Source of the DNA: Lachnospiraceae bacterium
GTDB taxonomy: Bacteria > Bacillota > Clostridia > Lachnospirales > Lachnospiraceae
DNA: 64,000 nt
Assembly: GCA_017935565.1 (NCBI GenBank)
Contig: JAGBHK010000041.1
Span: 18,225 to 82,224, forward strand
Direction of reading: 5' to 3'
How positions within the stretch are numbered: position 1 is the stretch's first letter; the number at the start of each line of letters is the position of its first letter. This document shows, in pieces, positions 28,284 through 35,758 of the stretch. The notes under the pieces were generated by a model. It saw nothing but the letters and a program-made list of their open reading frames with translations. It ran no database searches and was not told the origin of the DNA. The translations under genes were made by a program, and so were the position numbers.

Positions 28284-30008
28284 TTAATTTCCACCCATTT
28301 TATGCAGCATTTTTTCTTCATACATCAATTTATCTGCTACTTCAAAATAATTATTAATATTGCTACCATAATCATCAGAAGATAGAACAATACCTATGCT
28401 TAATTGTATATTAATTTCTTCTGCGGCTTCATTTATATTTTCCTTAACTAACTTAGCGTTTTCACCTGTAGCATCTGGGAAAAACATAATAAATTCATCG
28501 CCGCCGTATCTGCACGCATAACCGCCCCTTGGGCAATTTGAATCAATAATCCTAGCCACTTTTTTCAACACTTCATCTCCATACTCATGGCCGTATGTAT
28601 CATTAATCTGCTTAAATTTATCTACATCAATAAATGCAATCGCACATACTACACCTTTTTCATAATACTTCTTAAATTCTGGTGCAATCAATTCAGCATA
28701 CGCAACTCTATTATAAATTCCTGTAAGCTGATCCTTATTATAAATATCTTTCAGTTTTTTGTTTACAACCGAAAGTTTAATATGGTCATATAATGATTCC
28801 ATATCCTTTACAAGTATATTATGGAGATTATAAAAACTTGGATTATCGTATAAAAACTTTGCATTTTTTATTATTGTGTATCCAATAGTATATTGTCTAA
28901 AATGAATCGGTGTAAATAAATATTCATTTCTTGCTCCACTTTCTTCAATGTATGAATTCATTTCATCTACTGAAGAAAATTTCAAATTAATTCCTTTATC
29001 ACAGGCAAATACAACTTTCAAGTTTTCTTTATTATATCCTACAGTTTTAAACTTGTTTCTCTTTTCTCCTTCGATAAATAGTTTATCAATAATTACAAAA
29101 AATCCTTCACAATCAAACTCTGAAAAGAATTCATTCATGCAAGCATACAATCCTACAAATTCATTGCATTTAGCCATTGCACTTTCAAGTTCACTAATTC
29201 TCTCGTCTTGTGTAGCTTGTTTTACACCATAAATGATTTGCTCTTTCATATACTGTCTATAATCTACAGAACCGTTATTCTCACATCCACAACTTTCTGC
29301 AAATATGCATTTTGTATCGGTGTAATTATATTTTCTAGGTTGCTTGCCTTCCCATATATCAAATAATACTTCCATGCAACGACCAGATATTTCACCTCTA
29401 TTATGATGGTCAACAGTAGTTATCTGTGGCGTAAAATATGCCGCCTTATCTAAATTATCAAACCCCGTTACCTTAAAGTCTCTAGGTACAATATACCCCA
29501 TTTTTTCCGCTTGAGTACAAATGCCCGCAGCAATATTATCGCATGCGCATACCACTACATCTGGTATAGATTTACCTGACTGCACATATTCTTTAAAGAA
29601 TTTTTCTCCTGATGCAAAATCATAATCCAAATAATACACTGGATTATCTTCACGACTTAATCCCATTTTATCTACAAACTCAATGTAAGCCCCAACTCTA
29701 CTTTCATTTTCATAATTGTCTTTTGGGCCTCCTGCAAACACAAAACTTCTGCAACTATGAATATCATACATATGATTCAATAAATCTTTTATAGGCTTAC
29801 TATTATCAATGCCTGCATAATAAAAGCCGTCAATATCAATAGAAATACTAACTGCAGGAACATTACTTTTTCTAATCAATCCAGTCACATAATTAAAAAC
29901 TTTTTCATCATTAATATTATTTCCATCAAAAATAATACCATCATATTGGCTTAAATCCGGAAGATTAAAAATATTGTATTCTCCCTGATTATGAAGTTCG
30001 TCACTACT
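28284..30008 (-). pseudogene. diguanylate cyclase, 3' part (split by prophage)
   Basis: The C-terminal 574 codons of a cytosolic sensor cyclase. A periplasmic-binding-protein-like (LacI-type) sensor domain starts SSDELHNQGEYNIFNLPD; a middle region follows; then a GGDEF domain with the intact motif YGGDEF and no clear RxxD inhibitory site. The open frame runs on into the phage end and could use a TTG there, but the true first 45 codons lie at 61094-61228 on the far side of the prophage. Joining the two at the 5 bp duplication gives an uninterrupted 619-residue protein, so the gene is inactivated by insertion and is restorable. Confidence 0.95.
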
Positions 30009-30013
30009 CCAAT
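30009..30013. repeat. target-site duplication, left copy (CCAAT)
   Basis: The five bases CCAAT lie directly outside the left phage end TGTAAGC. The same five bases follow the right end (61094-61098). Five base pairs is the duplication size known for Mu. Confidence 0.9.
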
Positions 30014-30060
30014 TGTAAGCTCGCAAAAAAAATGTCAATTTTTCGCACTTAAAATGTCAA
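30014..30060 (-). repeat. left-end transposase binding sites L1 and L2
   Basis: Read on the minus strand, L1 (30038-30014) and L2 (30060-30041) both start TTGACATTTT and continue to a TGCGA core. L1 extends exactly to the phage terminus. They match R1 and R2 at the other end. The consensus TTGACATTyTTTrTGCGA is derived here by eye; binding by the MuA-like protein is inferred. Confidence 0.8.
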
Positions 30061-30166
30061 TTTCAAAAATTTTGAAATTAGAAAATAAATTTTAATCAAA
30101 AATAAACACTTTTATCTCTCATTAAAATTCATTTTAACATCTTTTTGATTATTTTTAAAGTTTCAT
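30061..30166. other. AT-rich phage left-end leader, no gene
   Basis: About 100 bases of very AT-rich sequence between the transposase sites and the first fibre recombination site. I see no coding frame, hairpin or promoter I would defend. Confidence 0.5.
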
Positions 30167-30188
30167 TTAAATAAATAGCAATTTAACT
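30167..30188 (+). repeat. fibre recombination site S1
   Basis: Contains the shared core ATAAATAGCAATTTAA (30171-30186), plus orientation. It is identical to S2 over 22 bases. In frame it encodes INSNL at the head of cassette 1. Confidence 0.85.
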
Positions 30189-30512
30189 TCAACTGGATTA
30201 TGGAAAGAATTAACTCTTCTTAATAGTTGGTCAGGCAGTTTAAAAGCAAGGATAGATACTTTTCACAAACAAGTATTTGTATGTGGTTATGTATACGCCA
30301 CAGCATCTGTTACTAATAACTCCTTTTGTAACTTGTCGGGGAATAGTTTGCCAACACCGATAAATAATTCTATTAGTATTGGTGTTCCTTGTTACAAATC
30401 AGGTGGTGTAGTATGTTATGTATACGCGTATAACAACCAGTATTTGACACTTGCAGGAAATGTAAGTAAACCTGCATATGTTAATATTGATTTTTCTTAT
30501 AGGTATGATTAA
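30171..30512 (+). CDS. silent tail-fibre C-terminal cassette 1
   Basis: A start-less open frame of 113 codons beginning INSNLTSTGLWKELTLLN and ending SYRYD. The composition (Gly, Asn, Ser, Tyr-rich, beta-like) suits a receptor-binding tip. It has no ATG or ribosome binding site of its own and would be expressed only after inversion fuses it to the fibre gene at the shared INSNL codons. Its stop overlaps that of cassette 2 by 3 bases, so the two are packed tail to tail. Confidence 0.8.
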   Translation: MNSNLTSTGLWKELTLLNSWSGSLKARIDTFHKQVFVCGYVYATASVTNNSFCNLSGNSLPTPINNSISIGVPCYKSGGVVCYVYAYNNQYLTLAGNVSKPAYVNIDFSYRYD

Positions 30513-30826
30513 TAACCTATAGCAAGCCATCTTACAGAATAGTTAACGGAAGCGATTCCGCCACTAGGGTCTATGACATTAAAATTTGCCTTGGTCGTTG
30601 TAACAGTATTTGTTGCTGTATGAAGCCTCGATGTAGTCGAACCATTGTCCGTGTTTACAAGAGAAACAATTGTTGTAGGTGGATTGGTGTATGTTACAGG
30701 AAATGTAACTGCAGCCTGTCGGTAATATCCGTTTAGATTTGTTGTAGAGTTTCTTCCCCAACAAACTTTTAAACCACCAGGAAGAACAAATTTACCATCT
30801 TCTTTTTGAGTTAAATTGCTATTTAT
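30509..30826 (-). CDS. silent tail-fibre C-terminal cassette 2
   Basis: A start-less frame of 105 codons starting INSNLTQKEDGKFVLPGGLK and ending VRWLAIGY. The pattern WGR, then FPVTYTNPPTTIVSL, then W-x-A-x-GY at the end, is typical of C-terminal receptor-binding domains of phage tail fibres. Silent for lack of a start; expressed only by recombination at S2. Confidence 0.85.
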   Translation of the reverse strand: MNSNLTQKEDGKFVLPGGLKVCWGRNSTTNLNGYYRQAAVTFPVTYTNPPTTIVSLVNTDNGSTTSRLHTATNTVTTTKANFNVIDPSGGIASVNYSVRWLAIGY

Positions 30827-30830
30827 TTAA
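30809..30830 (-). repeat. fibre recombination site S2
   Basis: Same core as S1, opposite orientation (core 30826-30811). S1 and S2 share 22 identical bases, so they can invert cassettes 1 and 2. Confidence 0.85.
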
Positions 30831-30882
30831 CCTTTTCTTTAATATTTTAAAAATTGTTAAAAATCTTTTAAACACGCAAATA

Positions 30883-30904
30883 AAGCTCATACAGTTATGA
30901 GCTT
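30883..30904 (-). terminator. terminator of the recombinase gene
   Basis: Perfect stem AAGCTCAT/ATGAGCTT with a six-base loop, followed on the minus strand by TATTTG. It sits about 26 bases after the recombinase stop codon. Confidence 0.65.
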
Positions 30905-30930
30905 CGAACGAGATATTCAATTACCCATAG

Positions 30931-31896
30931 TCAGGCTATATATTTTTTATGCGACATTTGGATATTATTAACATCAACATTACAATATATCATTGTTGTT
31001 TCTATTTTACTGTGTCCTAATAATGCTTGGACTTCCTGTATTGGCATACCTTTATTTATCCCCCTGGTTGCAACAGTTCTCCTGAATTTATGAGGATATG
31101 CTTTTATATTAATCTTTAAACCTAAATCTTTAATAATTTTTTCAACGCTATTTTTTGTCATTCGTTTATATAATCCATCAGTTTTATTATAGTTGATGAA
31201 TAATGCTTCATTATTATCTTTTCTGGTGCCAAGATACTTATTTACATAATATAACGCTTTATCCGAGAAATACACATGTCTTTCCTTGTTTCCTTTTCCA
31301 CGTATAACTGCAGTTCCTTGCTGTATATCTGATATATTTATATTACAAAGTTCAGATACTCTCACTCCTGTAGTATTCAACACCTCAATAATCGCTTTAT
31401 CTCTAATATTCATTGCTGTTTCTCTCATTTTTTCAACTTCCAATTCACCAAAAGAAGACTTTACAACCTTTAATTCTCTGACAGGCTTTGTTTTTCTTAC
31501 TGGATTACATTTAATTATATCCTCAAATTCCAGATAATTGAAAAAGGCTGATATAAAACGCCTCATATTATTAAGAGTTACATTACTTATTCCATGATAT
31601 TCCCTATATTCCGCCAAATATCTTTCTATATCCCTTTTATCAATATCTTCCACTCGTTTGTTAATGTGCGCCAAAAACTTCTCATTTTCACGCTTATACT
31701 GTGCTATCGTTTGTTCTGAACAATTCTCATAAACTTTGCTAGAAATAAAATCATCAAGCAGCTTATTATTGCTTATTTTATTCTCTGAATATTGCATTTC
31801 AAATTCTTTCAACAAAGTTTCTTCTAAAAGTTTCATTTGTTCACTGTTTAACGAATCTTTCATAGTTTTTAAAACATTCTTTAATATTATGTTCAT
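30931..31896 (-). CDS. tyrosine recombinase, fibre-switching (Rci-like role)
   Basis: A 321-residue phage-integrase-family recombinase with all catalytic residues: Arg179 (TGVRVSEL), Lys201 (RGKGNKER), His269 and Arg272 (HKFRR), His295 (LGHSKI) and Tyr304 (TMIYCNVD). An N-terminal SAM-like core-binding domain lies at about 45-130. ATG 31896 follows GGAGGTGG; a frame five codons longer is not needed. The prophage moves by a DDE transposase, so this enzyme is not its integrase. Its location among four inverted sites makes it the likely invertase. The protein resembles XerC/D-type enzymes more than serine invertases such as Gin. Confidence 0.85.
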   Translation of the reverse strand: MNIILKNVLKTMKDSLNSEQMKLLEETLLKEFEMQYSENKISNNKLLDDFISSKVYENCSEQTIAQYKRENEKFLAHINKRVEDIDKRDIERYLAEYREYHGISNVTLNNMRRFISAFFNYLEFEDIIKCNPVRKTKPVRELKVVKSSFGELEVEKMRETAMNIRDKAIIEVLNTTGVRVSELCNINISDIQQGTAVIRGKGNKERHVYFSDKALYYVNKYLGTRKDNNEALFINYNKTDGLYKRMTKNSVEKIIKDLGLKINIKAYPHKFRRTVATRGINKGMPIQEVQALLGHSKIETTMIYCNVDVNNIQMSHKKYIA

Positions 31897-31936
31897 ATAA
31901 GCCACCTCCATAAAAAAGAATAGCTTATATGAACAT
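31889..31936. repeat. 14-bp inverted repeat across recombinase start and site S3
   Basis: ATGTTCATATAAGC (31889-31902) and GCTTATATGAACAT (31923-31936) are perfect complements 20 bases apart. The left arm covers the recombinase start codon region, the right arm abuts recombination site S3. It could be an accessory binding site or a hairpin that masks the recombinase start; no T-run follows. Confidence 0.7.
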
Positions 31937-32288
31937 AAATAGCAATTTAACTAACTTTAGCATTAACGCTTATTCATTAGTTATAAGTGCAAATTTAACT
32001 ACAAATAATACGACATACACTCTATATGATGAAAGAAAATTTTCAGATTATGATTTTATTACAATAACAATTGGTGCTTCAACTTCTGATATACGTGCAG
32101 AAATGACTTTACCTAGAAGTGTTTTTACATCAGGTAAACAACTATTTTTGGATTGTCATTCTAATAATGGTAATACCTGGCATCAAGTTGCAGTTAAATA
32201 TGCAAGTGATAAAACTATAACGGCGTTTACTTCAACGGGTGCGACTGTTAAATATCTCAATATTTATGGATACAAAAAAATGTATTAG
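31929..32288 (+). CDS. silent tail-fibre C-terminal cassette 3
   Basis: An open frame of 119 codons starting MNINSNLTNFSINAYSL and ending YGYKKMY. The INSNL codons come from site S3. There is an ATG but no good ribosome binding site, so it is probably silent in this orientation. It converges on the expressed fibre gene, the two stop codons overlapping by 4 bases, which is the geometry of a paired invertible C-terminus. Confidence 0.8.
   Translation: MNINSNLTNFSINAYSLVISANLTTNNTTYTLYDERKFSDYDFITITIGASTSDIRAEMTLPRSVFTSGKQLFLDCHSNNGNTWHQVAVKYASDKTITAFTSTGATVKYLNIYGYKKMY
31935..31952 (+). repeat. fibre recombination site S3
   Basis: Core ATAAATAGCAATTTAA plus CT, plus orientation; shares 18 bases with S1 and S2. 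Paired with S4 it would swap cassettes 3 and 4. Confidence 0.85.
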
Positions 32289-35200
32289 GTACCGACCACA
32301 ATTACGTTGACATTCCCGCTCAATGTAGAACCATAATAATTTTGATAGTTAATAATAATTGTACTCTTGTTCGTATCATTCCATCCAACTGGATGAACTA
32401 CTACCCAGTCGCTATTAGCCGAATGAGTTATTATAAAGAAAGAAGCTGTTGAATAACTTTTTCCAAGTGAAACAGTTGTTTTGGCGGCTCTACCTAGGGA
32501 TGCAGTAGATGAAAAATTCATTGCAACGGTGTGAACGCCTAGTACCTTTAGTGAAGTTTTTAAATTGCTATTTATTGCTTCTATTCCCTCAGTTAACGAA
32601 TCCAACTCACTTAACAACATCCTACTTCTATAGCCTGAAGATAATGTTTCTTCTTGCAAATTAACAATTTCTATATCGCCATTTGTAAGGATAGATAATC
32701 CATGATTTGGTGAAAACAGACCACTTCTCTTTTCTTCTGAAGTACTTTGTCCACCATACCAACTTGTGGTTTTTTCGACACCACCAACATATACACTGTC
32801 ATCTTCTTCAAATGGTTTTGAGCCAACCTTCAAACCTTCAATTTTATATAATACAGACTGTACATTTCCACTTGATTCAGAAGTTGACTCACCCAGAACC
32901 ATATTTACATCTTCATCTATGCTTGATATGAACTTTGACCCAGTAAATGAACCTTCTTTTAAAGTAACATTTCCCTTTTCATCCATTTGAAAATTAGTAG
33001 ATTGAATTATCAACCTATTTGATAATATCTTTATAACATCTGCAGCCGCATTAATTTCAGAAATCAATGTCTCTTTATCAACCTTAAGAGATAATTCTGC
33101 CTGAATACTATTTGCAACCTCCCACGAAGCATCACATACTGCCGTGGTATATGTTTTTGTACCATCAGAATATGTTATTACGCTTCTAGTCCAAACATAT
33201 TTATCTTTTGACCAAGTAGGAGCTGCAGAACTCCATGAACCTCCTGCCAATGCTGTTTTACTTGTAGATACATAATATTGAGGAACAATACTACTAACAG
33301 TTAAACCGTCAGCACCCGCTGCTCCTGTTTCACCCTTGGCTCCTGTTTCGCCATGTGTTCCTATTATTCTTACTGATGTATTACTTGTGGTTCCATCCGT
33401 ATATGTAATCTTTTCATAGTTCCAAAGGTACTTCTTGGTTGTAGTCGTTGTCTGTAGACTTGTTGTCCATCCACTTGTTGAAGTTGTCACTCCACTTGCT
33501 GAGGATGAAGCAAGGTAATAATCCACCATTGATACTATTCCTTTTCCATCACTTCCATTACTTCCATCTTTTCCTGCCGCCCCAGTTGCTCCTGTTGCTC
33601 CTGTTTCACCCTTGGCTCCTGTTTCGCCATGTGTTCCTATTATTCTTACCGATGTATTACTTGTGGTTCCATCCGTATATGTAATCTTTTCATAGTTCCA
33701 AAGGTATTTCTTGGTCGTAGTCGTTGTCTGAAGACTTGTTGTCCATCCATTTGTCGCAGTTGTTACTCCGCTTGCTGAGGATGAAGCGAGGTAATAATCC
33801 ACTATTGATGTTATTCCTTTTCCATCACTTCCATTACTTCCGTCTTCTCCATCTTTGCCATCTTTTCCATTCGCACCATCCTCGCCATCTTTTCCATTTC
33901 GACCGGGAAGACAAATTGGAACACTTTCCACGGTAGTTTCATCACCGTATGTGGTTATTGTTTTCTGCCACATATACATTCCGTCAATCCATGTCGGAGC
34001 TTCTACATTCCAGCCATCATCTGGTGCTGTTTCGCAACTATCCGATAATGCATACACAACCTGTATTCCTACTACACCAGTATCACCAAGTGTAGCTACC
34101 TTTTCGATAAGTACTTTTAATTCGTTGTCTGTCTGTATTATCTCATTGTTAAGATTTTCCTCAAGATTTGTTATAAGTAATGAAGTAGCTTCCACTGTTC
34201 GTTTCAATCTATTCATTTTATTCTTAAGTTTAATTACATCCTCTGCAATACCAAAAGATTCACCTGTAGTCTTTGTTCCTGAAGACTTGATTACATCTTT
34301 TAAACCTTGAGTTCCTGATAAGGTACGTTGAAGTATCAATCCAACAAAACTTTCACCACTGGTAAGCTTATATGATACCTGTTGTCCACATTTTATGTAC
34401 GGCAATCCAATCTGTTCAGATGTATATGGAATGTATGTTATATCTTTAATAACTTCATATATATTAGCGGCCAATACTTCCAACTTTTCTGTACTGCTGC
34501 CATATATAAGAAAATTATCCTGTACAATATATGCATTGTCACCCTCGCCTGCAGAACCACCAATATCACCATCTTCTGTTCTAACATTTACCCTGGTAAA
34601 TTTATTAACGGTATAATTCTCTGTTTTGAGTGTTTTATAATGCTTAACTTCCAAGTATTCATTCACTACATTTGTATCAAGTGTTATAAATTCTATCTTT
34701 CCATCAGCTGCTGCCCTGAAAAAACCACCATTTAATTCAGCTATACTCTTAAGCACTGTGATACCCTTTATATCTTCAGGAGAAATCGTTTTTTCTAATT
34801 CAACCTCTCCATTAACAAGCGTTACTTCCGCCAATTCTACACCGATATAATCACACAAGCTTTGCAACATTGCATTCATTGTAGTAGGAAACTCTAGCAT
34901 TTCATACCATTCACTAACATTTGTATTGAATAATATAATGTTATCGTATGCAACTATATCTCTATACTTCTTATTCTCTGTAAGCAAACAACTATCAACA
35001 TTGTAAACACCTATATCCACACTATTTTCATTGATTATTTGTTTTAAATTAATCTTTTTATCACTAATATCGCCTATCTCTGCTACCATCTTAAGTTTCA
35101 GCATCGATGCATTACATTCTCCAAACCTAAGCTGCGTATTACTACATAATTTTTCTGTAAGGCTGAATGAGCCAAACACTATGTTCTTATTATCATAATC

Positions 35201-35290
35201 AGTACCATCAATTCCTATTACATAGTTTTTTGATATTGTACTGTCATTTGTCTTCTTATATAATTCCTTTATTTCATCTGATACATTCAT
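32285..35290 (-). CDS. baseplate/tail-fibre protein with collagen-like repeats and switchable C-terminus
   Basis: A 1001-residue structural protein. Residues 1-390 resemble tail-associated hub/baseplate proteins. A coiled region follows, then collagen-like Gly-x-y stretches (near 465-495, 580-610, 675-690) interleaved with two near-identical 92-residue repeats, then a LSLKVDKETLISEINA-type trimer segment, and a C-terminal tip. The last 97 residues or so, from INSNLKTSLKVL, are cassette 4, the form now expressed. The junction is recombination site S4. GGAGG precedes the start. Confidence 0.85.
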   Translation of the reverse strand: MNVSDEIKELYKKTNDSTISKNYVIGIDGTDYDNKNIVFGSFSLTEKLCSNTQLRFGECNASMLKLKMVAEIGDISDKKINLKQIINENSVDIGVYNVDSCLLTENKKYRDIVAYDNIILFNTNVSEWYEMLEFPTTMNAMLQSLCDYIGVELAEVTLVNGEVELEKTISPEDIKGITVLKSIAELNGGFFRAAADGKIEFITLDTNVVNEYLEVKHYKTLKTENYTVNKFTRVNVRTEDGDIGGSAGEGDNAYIVQDNFLIYGSSTEKLEVLAANIYEVIKDITYIPYTSEQIGLPYIKCGQQVSYKLTSGESFVGLILQRTLSGTQGLKDVIKSSGTKTTGESFGIAEDVIKLKNKMNRLKRTVEATSLLITNLEENLNNEIIQTDNELKVLIEKVATLGDTGVVGIQVVYALSDSCETAPDDGWNVEAPTWIDGMYMWQKTITTYGDETTVESVPICLPGRNGKDGEDGANGKDGKDGEDGSNGSDGKGITSIVDYYLASSSASGVTTATNGWTTSLQTTTTTKKYLWNYEKITYTDGTTSNTSVRIIGTHGETGAKGETGATGATGAAGKDGSNGSDGKGIVSMVDYYLASSSASGVTTSTSGWTTSLQTTTTTKKYLWNYEKITYTDGTTSNTSVRIIGTHGETGAKGETGAAGADGLTVSSIVPQYYVSTSKTALAGGSWSSAAPTWSKDKYVWTRSVITYSDGTKTYTTAVCDASWEVANSIQAELSLKVDKETLISEINAAADVIKILSNRLIIQSTNFQMDEKGNVTLKEGSFTGSKFISSIDEDVNMVLGESTSESSGNVQSVLYKIEGLKVGSKPFEEDDSVYVGGVEKTTSWYGGQSTSEEKRSGLFSPNHGLSILTNGDIEIVNLQEETLSSGYRSRMLLSELDSLTEGIEAINSNLKTSLKVLGVHTVAMNFSSTASLGRAAKTTVSLGKSYSTASFFIITHSANSDWVVVHPVGWNDTNKSTIIINYQNYYGSTLSGNVNVIVVGT
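32560..32575 (-). repeat. fibre recombination site S4 (expressed position)
   Basis: The 16-base core ATAAATAGCAATTTAA inside the fibre gene, read as INSNL. After the core it has AA instead of the CT of S1-S3, so it carries a slightly different flank; this may be a footprint of past exchange. Confidence 0.85.
33321..33846. repeat. 276-bp in-frame tandem duplication in the fibre gene
   Basis: Two copies (about 33321-33570 and 33597-33846) offset by exactly 276 bases encode the same 92-residue unit: DYYLASSSASGVTT, WTTSLQTTTTTKKYLWNYE, VRIIGTHGETG. Nearly identical DNA suggests recent duplication; it changes the shaft length. Confidence 0.9.
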
Positions 35291-35299
35291 AATAGCCTC

Positions 35300-35701
35300 C
35301 TAATACTCTATAATCTCTATAGATATAGCGTTGTAAATTATATCTGATTCCGTTCCTGCTTCTACCACTCTGTTAATTGGGAATTGCGGGTCAACCATAT
35401 AAAACTTACCTGTTTCATATGAATTTGTCTCATCATTCCAATATGTAAGTTCTGTATCATCTCTGTTAAAAAACGACTGCATCTCTATCTTGTCTGCTAA
35501 ATGTAATCCTTGTGGTGTTTGAAATGTACATTTAGTTCTCTTATGTGGCAGGATATTTCTCTGCAATTCACCATTTCCATCCGTGTATGAATCCTGGTCT
35601 GTTCTTTGATCAGGAGCTGAGCTCCAAGTTGAAAAAGAAATAAACCTGTTAGGAAATACTTTTTCTCCTACTTTTATCATATATCCTTCAAATCCATTCA
35701 T
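35300..35701 (-). CDS. tail protein, DUF6711-like
   Basis: A 133-residue protein between tape measure and baseplate genes, where a distal-tail component is expected. ATG 35701 (MNGFEGYMIKVG) follows AAGGAG; the longer frame starts inside the upstream hairpin. I recall lachnospiral phage DUF6711 proteins of this size and place, but the name is uncertain. Confidence 0.65.
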   Translation of the reverse strand: MNGFEGYMIKVGEKVFPNRFISFSTWSSAPDQRTDQDSYTDGNGELQRNILPHKRTKCTFQTPQGLHLADKIEMQSFFNRDDTELTYWNDETNSYETGKFYMVDPQFPINRVVEAGTESDIIYNAISIEIIEY

Positions 35702-35725
35702 TTTATCCGCTCCTTTTACCAAAAT

Positions 35726-35752
35726 AACCAAGACGGAGTTTCCGCCTTGGTT
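35726..35752. terminator. hairpin between tape measure and distal-tail genes
   Basis: Arms AACCAAGaCGGA/TCCGcCTTGGTT with a 3-base loop, 7 bases after the tape-measure stop. The T-run is short (ATTTTGG), so it may be a partial terminator or an mRNA-stabilising end rather than a full stop. Confidence 0.5.
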
Positions 35753-35758
35753 ACTAAT

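Noticed and set aside
28284-30038. A complete 584-residue diguanylate cyclase starting at TTG 30038
   Set aside because: The TTG and next codons lie in the phage end (site L1); there is no ribosome binding site, and the real first 45 codons are across the prophage.
30579-30764. A 61-residue ORF in the cassette 2 region
   Set aside because: It is a shadow in another frame of the cassette 2 coding sequence.
30931-31896. The tyrosine recombinase as the prophage integrase
   Set aside because: The prophage has DDE transposase, MuB-like ATPase and a 5 bp duplication; the recombinase lies among inverted fibre sites instead of at an att site.
30171-32288. Diversity-generating retroelement acting on the fibre gene
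   Set aside because: No reverse transcriptase or template/variable repeat pair is present; variation is by cassette exchange.
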